Shown here piece by piece: positions 1 to 6,385 of a stretch of DNA of 6,945 nt. Origin of the DNA: Actinomycetes bacterium (lineage in GTDB: Bacteria; Actinomycetota; Acidimicrobiia; Acidimicrobiales; Microtrichaceae); contig JAFAFZ010000546.1 of NCBI GenBank assembly GCA_023423215.1, positions 1 through 6,945 of the forward strand. The letters run 5' to 3'. Under the pieces are notes generated by a model. That model was not told where the DNA came from. It did no database searches and saw only the letters and a list, made by a program, of their open reading frames with translations. The number at the start of each line of letters is the position of its first letter. The first letter of the stretch is position 1. The translations under genes and the position numbers were made by a program.

Positions 1-558
1 TGTGCCCGAGGGGCGGCCCTGCGCGAAGCCGGCGTCGTCGGGGTGCAGCCGCAGCTCGACCTGGGCCATGAACGGAGGAGGGAACGGGGGATCGGCGACG
101 ATCGGCACGCAGTCCTCGGGGCCGGGCAGCTCGGGCGGTGCGGCCAGCACCAGCTCCGGTGATTCCTCGTCGCCGCCGGCGCGGCCTGGTCCGTCGCCCA
201 GGTCGCCGTAGGTGGCCAGCACGGACAGCAGGTCCCGTTCCTCGCTGCGCAGGGTGGCTCGCACGGTGGTGAACCGTCGGCCGCTGCGCACCACCTCGGT
301 GGCGATCGTCGCGGGGCCGGCGTGGCCGGGCGAGAGGTAGTGGGCGGTCACCGTGACCGGGTCCGGGCGGCCGGTGGCCGCTCGCAGCGCCCGACCCACC
401 AGCGCGAGCAGGTAGCCCCCGTTGGTGTTGCCCATGATGTCCCAGTCGGTGGCGATCGTGGCCGCCCAGGTACCGTCGTCGAGCCGGTCCACCGCGGTCG
501 CCCGCGTGAACCGGCCCGTCGACCGACGTGACCCGGGCATCGCGTCGCCCTGCGTCAC
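1..558 (-). CDS. TesB-like acyl-CoA thioesterase, partial (3' end beyond left edge)
   Basis: Likely cytoplasmic hydrolase that cleaves acyl-CoA thioesters to free acid and CoA. About 186 residues are visible and the frame is open to the window edge. Counting from the ATG at 540, the first hotdog domain spans about residues 10-115. It contains the segment WDIMGNTNGGYLLALVGRAL (33-52) typical of the thioesterase-like superfamily (4HBT_3/TesB type), then VTAHYLSPG and the strand-rich RRFTTVRATL. A proline-rich linker (134-156) leads into the start of a second hotdog. Family members are usually about 260-290 residues, so roughly 80-100 are missing. I prefer the GTG at 558, which overlaps the exporter stop as GTGA and has GGTGAG about 6 nt upstream; the in-frame ATG at 540, preceded by AGGG, is the alternative. 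It is translationally coupled to the exporter and therefore probably under the same TetR control. The family is clear; the substrate chain is not. Confidence 0.85.
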   Translation of the reverse strand, partial: MTQGDAMPGSRRSTGRFTRATAVDRLDDGTWAATIATDWDIMGNTNGGYLLALVGRALRAATGRPDPVTVTAHYLSPGHAGPATIATEVVRSGRRFTTVRATLRSEERDLLSVLATYGDLGDGPGRAGGDEESPELVLAAPPELPGPEDCVPIVADPPFPPPFMAQVELRLHPDDAGFAQGRPSGT

Positions 559-2153
559 GCGCCGCTCACCGGGGTGGGCCGGTCCGTGGCGTCGCCCGGT
601 TCTGCGAAGGCATCACCGTCGCCGAACTCCTGGTCGGGGGTGACTGTTCGGGTGGGCAGGAAGAGCAGGGCGCCGATGGCACCCAGGCCGGTCGCGAGGG
701 CCGCGACGCGCACACCGGAGGACATGCCGTCCAGGAACGCCGTGCGAGCGGCGTCCAGGATCACGGTGCGCCCCTCCGGCGGGGCCTGCTCGGCGACCAT
801 CGCCGCAGCCTGCACCGATCCGGACGCCGCGTCGAGCGCGGCCGGCGGGATCGGCAGCCCGGACAGGGCGTCGATCAGCTTCGGGCCGTAGATCGAGCTG
901 AACACCGAACCGACGACGGCGACGCCGAGGGTGCCGCCGAGCTCGCGGGTCGTGTCGTTGACCGCCGAGCCGACGCCGGCCTTCTCCTTCGGCAGCGAGC
1001 CGAGGATCGCGTCGGTCGCCGGCGCGGTGGTCATCGTCAGGCCCAGCGCCATCAGCACCATCGAGCCGACGACCGGGCCCCAGTACGGGGTGGCGGCGTC
1101 GAAGGTCGAGGCCCACAGGAACCCCGCCGTCATCGAGGCCAGCGCGGCCGCGACGACCCGCATGGTGCCGAAGCGCAGCGCGAGGCGGGCGGCGATCGGC
1201 GCAGCGATGGCCGCGGTCACGGCGAAGGGCAGCGTGTGCACGCCCGCCGAGAGCGTCGAGTAGCCCCGCACCACCTGGAAGTACTGCGTGATCAGGAAGA
1301 TGAAGCCGAACAGACCGAAGAAGGCGACTGCGACGGCGAAGCTGGCCGCCGAGAAGCGCGGGTTGCGGAAGACGGTGACGTCCAGCATCGGGTCGCGACG
1401 GCGGCGCTCCCACCAGATGAAGGTCACGAGCAGCACGGCGAAGAGGGCGAACCCGCCGAGGGTCTCGACCGAGGTCCACCCGCGGTGCGGCGCCTCGATG
1501 ACGGTGAAGACGAGCAGGCCGATCGCAGCGATCGAGCTGACCAGGCCGACGGGGTCGAGGCGACCTGCGTCGGGGTCCTTGCTCGTCGGGATCATCGCTG
1601 CGCCCAGTCCCAGCGCGACCAGGACGATCGGCACGTTGACCAGGAAGATCGAGCCCCACCAGAAGTGCTCGAGCATCCAGCCGCCGGCGAGCGGGCCGAG
1701 GGCGACCGCCAGGCCGGAGGTGGCCGACCAGGCGCCGATCGCCTTGGCGCGCTCGGTCGGGTCGGTGAAGACGTTGGTCAGGATGGCGAGCGTGGCGGGG
1801 AACACGAACGCGGCGCCGACGCCCATGGCGCCGCGTGCGGCGATGAGGCCCTCGGCGCTGCCGGCGAACGCGGCGACCACCGAGGTGATGCCGAAGAGCA
1901 CCAGGCCCAGCTGCATCACGCCCTTGCGACCGAACCGGTCGCCGAGGCTGCCGAAGGCGAGGAGCAGTCCGGCGAACACGAGGCTGTAGGCGTCGACGAT
2001 CCACTGGAGCTGGCTGGTCGATGCGTCGAGCTCGCGCGAGAGGGTCGGCAGCGCGACGTTGACGATCGTGTTGTCCACGACCACCAGGAAGACGCTGAGG
2101 CTGAGGACGGCGAGGATGCCCCACCGCCGGCGGTGGATGAGCTCAGGGGTCAT
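555..2153 (-). CDS. MFS efflux transporter, DHA2 (EmrB/QacA) family, 14 TM
   Basis: A 532-residue inner-membrane drug:proton antiporter of the 14-helix DHA2 family, expected to export hydrophobic compounds using the proton gradient. Visible signatures, in order: the helix-1 motif VDNTIVNVALP (26-36) with its conserved Asp27; motif A, GSLGDRFGRKG (68-78), between helices 2 and 3; the motif-B helix with Arg107 (IAARGAMGVGAA); and the antiporter motif C around GPLAGG (153-158). Hydrophobic segments continue to about residue 500, followed by a short acidic cytoplasmic tail. Length is normal for DHA2 pumps. The ATG at 2153 puts only about ten residues before helix 1; no strong ribosome site precedes it (GAAAG about 9 nt upstream). 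It is divergent from a TetR gene and overlaps the thioesterase gene by 4 bp. A regulated detoxification or metabolite-export role fits; the substrate cannot be read from the sequence. Confidence 0.95.
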   Translation of the reverse strand: MTPELIHRRRWGILAVLSLSVFLVVVDNTIVNVALPTLSRELDASTSQLQWIVDAYSLVFAGLLLAFGSLGDRFGRKGVMQLGLVLFGITSVVAAFAGSAEGLIAARGAMGVGAAFVFPATLAILTNVFTDPTERAKAIGAWSATSGLAVALGPLAGGWMLEHFWWGSIFLVNVPIVLVALGLGAAMIPTSKDPDAGRLDPVGLVSSIAAIGLLVFTVIEAPHRGWTSVETLGGFALFAVLLVTFIWWERRRRDPMLDVTVFRNPRFSAASFAVAVAFFGLFGFIFLITQYFQVVRGYSTLSAGVHTLPFAVTAAIAAPIAARLALRFGTMRVVAAALASMTAGFLWASTFDAATPYWGPVVGSMVLMALGLTMTTAPATDAILGSLPKEKAGVGSAVNDTTRELGGTLGVAVVGSVFSSIYGPKLIDALSGLPIPPAALDAASGSVQAAAMVAEQAPPEGRTVILDAARTAFLDGMSSGVRVAALATGLGAIGALLFLPTRTVTPDQEFGDGDAFAEPGDATDRPTPVSGA

Positions 2154-2269
2154 GGGGTGCTGCTTTCGGACGGGGTCGGATGGAGCGGCGGGTCGGTGGG
2201 CCGGAGCGGCTCACCAGGACGACGAACCCGAGCGGCGGATCGTGACAGCGTCCGCCCCGTCGGAGCTCG

Positions 2270-2330
2270 AATGGCACGCCGTCCCACAACTGTGGAACAA
2301 CGTGCCATTGTTATAGAACGATGTGCTATT
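2270..2330. promoter_or_regulatory. Probable TetR operator cluster
   Basis: Three related sites lie in the divergent intergenic region. AATGGCACG at 2270-2278 and its exact complement CGTGCCATT at 2301-2309 form a 9-bp inverted pair. CGTGCCATT lies within GAACAACGTGCCATT (2295-2309), which recurs as GAACGATGTGCTATT (2316-2330) with 12 of 15 matches and a 21-bp period, about two helical turns. Such spacing would put two repressor dimers on one DNA face. The tandem pair flanks the exporter -10 box. A divergent TetR regulator makes it the obvious binding protein, but that assignment is inference. Confidence 0.5.
2281..2298. promoter_or_regulatory. Imperfect 18-bp palindrome in the divergent control region
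   Basis: GTCCCACAACTGTGGAAC consists of perfect arms CCACA/TGTGG around AC, extended by GT/AC after one mismatched pair. It lies just downstream of the predicted exporter start site and next to the GAAC repeats. It differs in sequence from the ATGGCACG word, so it may be a second regulator's site or a small leader-RNA hairpin (the stem would be 5 bp with a very tight loop, which favours a DNA site). Confidence 0.3.
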
Positions 2331-2339
2331 CGAAGTCCA
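2310..2339 (-). promoter_or_regulatory. Candidate promoter of the exporter-thioesterase operon
   Basis: Read on the minus strand, TATAAC at 2315-2310 matches the -10 consensus at five of six positions. TGGACT at 2339-2334 matches the -35 consensus at four of six, with an 18-bp spacer (GGACTT with 17 bp is the alternative). Transcription would begin near 2303, giving an untranslated leader of about 150 nt. This is the most A/T-rich patch in the region. The -10 fills exactly the 6-bp gap between two related 15-bp repeats (2295-2309 and 2316-2330), so a repressor bound there would block RNA polymerase. Predicted from sequence only. Confidence 0.45.
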
Positions 2340-2345
2340 GTGCCC

Positions 2346-2351
2346 TACGAT
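2346..2351 (+). promoter_or_regulatory. Possible -10 box for a leaderless TetR transcript
   Basis: TACGAT fits the TANNNT pattern of actinobacterial -10 elements and ends 7 nt before the ATG at 2359. RNA would then start at or next to the start codon, consistent with the absence of a good Shine-Dalgarno sequence there. No convincing -35 is seen. Weak motif, given mainly because it explains the start choice. Confidence 0.25.
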
Positions 2352-2358
2352 GGGATCG

Positions 2359-2985
2359 ATGGCACGTGCCGGGAACTTCGCTCCGATCTCCAAGCGCCTC
2401 AAGGGCCGGACGCCGAGCGCGGACGTCGAGCGTTCGATCGTCGACGCGGCCGAGCAGCTGCTCATCGACGAGGGTCCGGACGCGCTGACGGTGCGCGGCA
2501 TCGCCGCAGCGGCCGGCGTGGCGCCGATGGGCGTCTACAACCACCTGGGCGGCAAGCAGGGCGTGCTGGACGCGCTGCTCGTGCGCGGCTTCGACGGGCT
2601 CAGCGGCGTCATGGTCGACGTCGCCAGCGACGACCCGTTCGAGGACCTGCTCGAGGCGGGTCGGCGCTACCGCCAGTACGCCCGCGAGCATCCGTCGCAC
2701 TACGCCCTGATGTTCGAGCGCTCGGATGCCGAGTACCAGCCGTCCGACCTGGCCCTCGAGCACGCCGCCGAGGCGTTCCGCGGGCTCGAGCAGCTCGTGC
2801 GGCGCGCCATGTCGGCAAGGGTGCTGGCCGAGGCGGATGCGGCCGAGGTCGCCCAGGCGCTGTGGAGCGCCGTGCACGGCTCGGTGTCGCTCGAGCTGCA
2901 CGGCATGGGCTTCTGCGAGAACATCCCGCTCAACCAGGAGTTCACCGCCGAGGCGCTGCTGCACGGCCTGCGCCCCCGCGACTGA
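2359..2985 (+). CDS. TetR/AcrR-family transcriptional regulator (WHG-type C-terminal domain)
   Basis: A 208-residue one-component repressor. The N-terminal helix-turn-helix domain spans about residues 22-70, with RSIVDAAEQLLIDEGPDALT followed by VRGIAAAAGVAPMGVYNHLG, the classic TetR recognition unit. The C-terminal ligand-binding/dimerisation half contains YRQYAREHPSHYALMFE (104-120) and ALWSAVHGSVSLELHG (167-182), matching the WHG (TetR_C_33) domain. I chose the ATG at 2359 because it leaves a normal-length basic N-terminal arm and lies downstream of a possible -10. In-frame alternatives are the ATG at 2350 and the GTG at 2323, neither with a clear ribosome site. A perfect palindrome GGCACGTGCC overlaps the start, which suggests autoregulation. 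The divergent exporter gene is its most likely target; the inducer is unknown. The family is certain and the exact start is not. Confidence 0.93.
   Translation: MARAGNFAPISKRLKGRTPSADVERSIVDAAEQLLIDEGPDALTVRGIAAAAGVAPMGVYNHLGGKQGVLDALLVRGFDGLSGVMVDVASDDPFEDLLEAGRRYRQYAREHPSHYALMFERSDAEYQPSDLALEHAAEAFRGLEQLVRRAMSARVLAEADAAEVAQALWSAVHGSVSLELHGMGFCENIPLNQEFTAEALLHGLRPRD
2361..2370. promoter_or_regulatory. Perfect palindrome GGCACGTGCC over the tetR start codon
   Basis: A 10-bp perfect palindrome, preceded by AT, so that 2359-2366 repeats the ATGGCACG word seen in the intergenic region at 2271-2278 and, inverted, at 2301-2308. Binding here would sit at about +3 to +12 if the transcript is leaderless, a position suited to self-repression. 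It also encodes residues 1-4 of the regulator, so coincidence cannot be excluded. Confidence 0.35.
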
Positions 2986-3015
2986 CCCGGCGGCCGCGTC
3001 CCACCCCGTCCCCAA

Positions 3016-3066
3016 CGAGATCCGGCTGTCAGACGAGGTGACGCCACACCTGACAGCCGGATCTCG
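3016..3066. terminator. Long perfect hairpin between convergent genes, probable bidirectional terminator
   Basis: CGAGATCCGGCTGTCAG (3016-3032) pairs perfectly over 17 bp with its complement at 3050-3066. Inside the stem, GTG (3038-3040) can pair with CAC (3047-3049), leaving a bulge and a 6-nt loop. It lies 30 nt after the tetR stop and 27 nt before the stop of the DsbA-like gene on the opposite strand. No run of T follows on either strand, as is common for hairpin terminators in GC-rich actinobacteria. A stem this long and perfect could also be a dispersed genomic repeat. Confidence 0.7.
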
Positions 3067-3093
3067 AACGGGGGAAGGAGGGGAGCGAGCCGC

Positions 3094-3714
3094 TCAGCTG
3101 AAGTCGATGTCGGCGGTGCGGGTGCGCTTCATCTCGTACACGTCGGGCACGTCGAGCAGCGCGAGCACGCCGGTGAGCAGGCGGTCGCCCTCGTCGCCCT
3201 TCGGTGCCGGGGTGACGATCGGTCCGAACATCGCGATCCCGGTCGCGTCCTTGCGGATCACGGGCGAGCCGACGTCGTCGCCCACGACGGCGCGGATCTC
3301 GTCGAACGCCGCCCGCACGAGCGCCTCGTTCGCCTCGTCGTCGGCACGGGCCAGCGCGTCGGGCACCCCGGCGGCCTCGCCGACGGCGGCGATCAGCTCG
3401 TCACCCGGCTCTGCGCCCTGCAGGAACGTGCGGTTCCCGTACTCGGTGTAGAAGTCGCCGGCGTCCGCGTGGCGTCCCTCGGCGGTGAGCGACTCGATCA
3501 CCCGCAGCGCACGGTGGCTCGAGCGCATGCCCGCCTGGTACTCCTCCGGGACCTCGTTGCCCTCGTTGATGAGCGTCAGCGAGAACGCCCGCCAGCGGGG
3601 CTCGATGCCGGCACGATCGATCGCGTCGACGAACCAGCGTGAGGTCATCCACGTGAACGGGCACGTGGGGTCGAAGAAGTACGTGAGCGTCTCGGGAGAG
3701 GTGGGAGAGGTCAT
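3094..3714 (-). CDS. DsbA/thioredoxin-fold protein, Rv2466c-like, with a monothiol CPFT site
   Basis: A 206-residue protein without a signal peptide, so cytoplasmic. It resembles the mycobacterial Rv2466c family (mycothiol-dependent reductase that activates nitro prodrugs). Matching features are FFDPTCPFTWMTSRW (13-27) at the active site, the GSP segment (149-151) at the cis-proline position, MFGPIV (162-167), and the family-typical C-terminal EMKRTRT (194-200). Rv2466c has CPWC; here the second cysteine is Thr21, and Cys18 is the only cysteine in the protein. An intramolecular disulfide is therefore impossible, and any redox cycle must use a mixed disulfide, for example with mycothiol. The ATG at 3714 is chosen because the active-site strand follows directly. 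No strong ribosome site is seen, and an inverted repeat abuts the start. It lies 105 nt downstream of the ABC permease gene on the same strand. Family membership is confident; substrate and reaction are unknown. Confidence 0.88.
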   Translation of the reverse strand: MTSPTSPETLTYFFDPTCPFTWMTSRWFVDAIDRAGIEPRWRAFSLTLINEGNEVPEEYQAGMRSSHRALRVIESLTAEGRHADAGDFYTEYGNRTFLQGAEPGDELIAAVGEAAGVPDALARADDEANEALVRAAFDEIRAVVGDDVGSPVIRKDATGIAMFGPIVTPAPKGDEGDRLLTGVLALLDVPDVYEMKRTRTADIDFS

Positions 3715-3741
3715 GGCCGCGCGAACTCGTCGGGCGCGGCC
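3715..3741 (-). promoter_or_regulatory. Inverted repeat directly upstream of the DsbA-like start codon
   Basis: GGCCGCGC (3715-3722) and GCGCGGCC (3734-3741) form an 8-bp perfect stem with an 11-nt loop, ending at the base before the ATG. If transcribed it would cover the place where a ribosome site should be. It could attenuate translation of read-through RNA from the ABC genes, act as part of a terminator for them, or be a chance pairing in GC-rich DNA. Confidence 0.3.
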
Positions 3742-3819
3742 GGGCTTCCCGTCGGAGTGTGAACGCTCGATGACGGCACGAGTGACACCGCCGGCCGCCC
3801 GGTCGGGCGACCGTCAGGC
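3742..3819. other. Remainder of the spacer between the ABC permease and DsbA-like genes
   Basis: No open frame or RNA gene is seen here. A short stem CGGTCG/CGACCG at 3800-3813 with a tiny loop sits 6 nt after the permease stop and might help end transcription, but it is too small to call. No convincing promoter for the DsbA-like gene was found, so co-transcription with the ABC genes remains possible. Confidence 0.4.
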
Positions 3820-6378
3820 TCAGGCGGACTTCATCGCGTCGAGCATGTCCAGGCGGGTGGCGCGACGGGCCGGCAGCAGCGAGGCGAGCACTCCCACCAG
3901 CAGACCGACGCCGAAGATCAGCCCGACCCGGGCCCAGTTGAACGACAGACCGATCTCGCCGCCCAGGCCGTCGCTCAGGCTCGAGATGATGACCCAGGCC
4001 AGCAGGATGCCCGACGCCATGCCCACGATCGTGCCGAGCAGGCCGATGAGGACCGCCTCGATCCGGACCATGCGGCCGACCTGTTGTCTCGTCATGCCCA
4101 GGGCACGGACCATGCCCAGCTCCCTGCGTCGTTCGAAGATGGACAGCGTCATGGTGTTGACGATGCCCACCAGCGCCACGACCACGGACATGCCCAGCAG
4201 GCCGTTCACCGCGCCGATCAGGAAGTCGAAGATGGTGGCGAACGTCTGGCCGATGAAGTTGCCGGCCAGGAGCTCGACCCCCGAGTAGTCGTCCAGGACC
4301 TTCTCGAGCCGCCGTCCGACCTCGGTCGCCTCGCCGGTGTCCGTGCGGACGAACACCATGTTCACCGGCTGGTCGCCGAGCACGGCGCGGAAGGTGTCCT
4401 CGCTGACGAGCGATCCGAGCATGAGCGCGTCCAGCTCGCCTTCGTACATCGCGACCACCGGCACGTCGGCCTCGGTCCCGTCGGCGGCCCGCAGGGGGAT
4501 CGAGTCGCCGATCTCCTCGCCCATCGGCCCGCCCATGGATCCGTCGGAGGAGCCGCCGAACGTCCCGCCGACGTCGAGCACGGCCATGCCGCCGTCGTCG
4601 AGCGCCGAGGCTCCCTCGTCGCCGATGATCCGGATGCCCGCCGTCTCCTCGAGGGTGTCGAGATCAGCGGTCGAGAGCGGGTAGATGTCGCCGGTCGACT
4701 GGTCGATCCCGGCGAAGGTGCGGACGGCCGCGGCAGCGGTGACGCCCTCGGTGTCGGTGATCTCGTCCACGAGGTCGTCCGGGATCGCGGCGGTCGAGAC
4801 GACGATGAAGTCCGAGGACGAGAAGCGGTTCAGCTCCGTGACGATCGACGTCTTGATCGCCTCGCCGGACACCGTCACGAGCGTCACGAGGAACAGGCCG
4901 ATGACGAGCGCGTTCGCCGTCGTCGCCGTCCGGCGCGGGTTGCGCACCGAGTTGTCCGCGGCGATGCGACCCGTCAGCCCGAAGAGCGAGAGCACCGGTC
5001 GGGCACCCATGGCGAACACCCGGGCGAGCAGCGGTCCGCCGACGAACGTGCCGAAGAACAGGAACAGGGCGCCCGGCGCGATGAGGTACCACTGCGGCCC
5101 GACGGTCTGGTTCAGCACGAGGAACAGCGCGGCGAGCGCGAGGAAGCCGCCGCCGAACGCGGCGCGGACCTTCGAGGTGCCCGAGGTGTCGACGGCCGAG
5201 GAGCGCATGGCCTCGACCGGCTTCGTTCGGCCCGCGCGGAACGCGGGCACGACGACGGAGAGGACCGTCACGATCGTGCCTGCGGCGATCGAGATCACCA
5301 CGGTCGGGATCGTGACCTTCACCCCGGAACCGGGGAGCACGATGTCGAAGAGGCCGAGCACCCATTGGACGAGCAGGGCGATGAGTGCGCCGGCGAGCAC
5401 CCCGAGCGCGCTCGCGATGAGTCCGATGCCGAGGCCCTCGACGATGAGCGAGCGACGCACCTGCGCCGGCGTCCCGCCGATCGCCCGGATCAGGGCCAGC
5501 TCACGGAACCGCTGCGTGACCACCACCGAGAAGGTGTTGAAGATCACGAAGGCGGCGACGAACAGGGTCAGGTAGGCGAAGCCCTGCAGGACGGGTCGGA
5601 GGATGCCGAGCAGCGTCTGCGCCATCTCGGTCTCGGAGTCGACGAGCTCGGTGCGCGTCTGCACCTCGACGTTGCCGGGGACGATCTCCTCGAGCTGGTC
5701 GCGGACCTCCGAGACGCCGCTCGGGGTCTCGTCGTCGGTGCGCACCAGCACTGCCCGGTAGCCGCTGCCTCCCTGCAGCACGTCGAGCGCCGCGTCCTCC
5801 TCGAACGAGACGGTGCCGCCGTCGTCGATCGCGTCCTGGTCGCCGAAGGCCGAGAGGCCGACCACCTCGAACTGGCGCACCCCCTGCGGGGTCGTCACGT
5901 CGACGACGTCGCCCACCTCTGCGAGCGCTTCGTCCGCGAGCCCGCGGTCGAGCACGATCTCGTCCGGGCCCGCCGGCGCATCACCCTCGACGAGCTGCAG
6001 CGGGTTGAGCTGCTCGTCCGCGATCCAGTTGCGGCCCTGCGACCGCAGGTTGGCGCTGGTCCCGTCGGGGCGAGCCACCGTGACGCCCTGCTGGACCTCG
6101 CCCGCAGCCGCTGCGACCCCGGAGGTGTTGCGGGTGGCCTCGAGCAGGTCCGGCGGGAGGACCTGGCCGAAGCCCTCGCCCTGGTCCCCCAGGCCGGTGG
6201 TGAGCGCCAGATCGACCGACGCGTACTGCTCCTCGACGTTGGCCGTGAGGCCGTCGCGCATGGCGTCGGTCAGCATGCGGCCGGCAGCCAGGAAGCCGAT
6301 GCCGACGATGACCGCGAGCGCGGTGGCGATGAGGCGGGTCGCGTTGGCGCGCAGGCTCTTCAGTGCGTAGCGGAACAT
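3820..6378 (-). CDS. ABC transporter permease with two FtsX domains (MacB/LolC-E-like)
   Basis: An 852-residue inner-membrane permease that pairs with the ATPase encoded just upstream. Helix 1 is at about 14-33, followed by a large extracytoplasmic domain (36-262). The first FtsX core is at about 265-390, with helices near 266-287, 314-340 and 357-380. Two middle helices lie near 408-450 and another at 489-508. A second extracytoplasmic domain spans 510-715, and the second FtsX core is at 718-845. Each core has an ATPase-coupling segment with the pattern RELxxxRAxG (FRELALIRAIGGTP, 291-304; RRELGMVRALGMTR, 751-764) and a terminal P-A-x-R-A/x-R motif (378-384; 836-842). About ten helices and this duplication match the long actinobacterial permeases that mechanically move or extract substrates (lipoproteins, lipids, peptides) rather than form a simple channel. 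The ATG at 6378 lies 7 nt after the ATPase stop, with GGGGA inside the ATPase gene as a possible ribosome site. The substrate is unknown. Confidence 0.94.
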   Translation of the reverse strand: MFRYALKSLRANATRLIATALAVIVGIGFLAAGRMLTDAMRDGLTANVEEQYASVDLALTTGLGDQGEGFGQVLPPDLLEATRNTSGVAAAAGEVQQGVTVARPDGTSANLRSQGRNWIADEQLNPLQLVEGDAPAGPDEIVLDRGLADEALAEVGDVVDVTTPQGVRQFEVVGLSAFGDQDAIDDGGTVSFEEDAALDVLQGGSGYRAVLVRTDDETPSGVSEVRDQLEEIVPGNVEVQTRTELVDSETEMAQTLLGILRPVLQGFAYLTLFVAAFVIFNTFSVVVTQRFRELALIRAIGGTPAQVRRSLIVEGLGIGLIASALGVLAGALIALLVQWVLGLFDIVLPGSGVKVTIPTVVISIAAGTIVTVLSVVVPAFRAGRTKPVEAMRSSAVDTSGTSKVRAAFGGGFLALAALFLVLNQTVGPQWYLIAPGALFLFFGTFVGGPLLARVFAMGARPVLSLFGLTGRIAADNSVRNPRRTATTANALVIGLFLVTLVTVSGEAIKTSIVTELNRFSSSDFIVVSTAAIPDDLVDEITDTEGVTAAAAVRTFAGIDQSTGDIYPLSTADLDTLEETAGIRIIGDEGASALDDGGMAVLDVGGTFGGSSDGSMGGPMGEEIGDSIPLRAADGTEADVPVVAMYEGELDALMLGSLVSEDTFRAVLGDQPVNMVFVRTDTGEATEVGRRLEKVLDDYSGVELLAGNFIGQTFATIFDFLIGAVNGLLGMSVVVALVGIVNTMTLSIFERRRELGMVRALGMTRQQVGRMVRIEAVLIGLLGTIVGMASGILLAWVIISSLSDGLGGEIGLSFNWARVGLIFGVGLLVGVLASLLPARRATRLDMLDAMKSA

Positions 6379-6385
6379 GCGGCGC

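Noticed and set aside
1288..1989. Plus-strand open frame of 233 codons inside the exporter gene
   Set aside because: Antisense to conserved transmembrane coding sequence; the product is Ser/Thr/Ala/Pro/Arg-rich with no family features.
2169..2261. GACGGGG/CCCCGTC inverted pair in the exporter leader as a riboswitch-like fold
   Set aside because: Only 7 bp over a 79-nt gap, with no conserved riboswitch core recognised.
2211..2501. Minus-strand open frame across the divergent control region and the tetR start
   Set aside because: It overlaps the predicted operators and the helix-turn-helix coding region; the product is Ser-rich and has no recognisable features.
528..3041. Very long open frame on the plus strand, 837 codons, across the exporter and TetR genes
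   Set aside because: It lies antisense to a clear MFS gene and out of frame with TetR. Its product is a low-complexity Arg/Gly/Asp/Glu-rich sequence with no domain, the usual by-product of GC-rich coding DNA.
3797..3813. Short stem-loop after the permease stop as a terminator
   Set aside because: The stem is 5-6 bp with a 2-4 nt loop and no T-run; such pairings are common by chance at this base composition.
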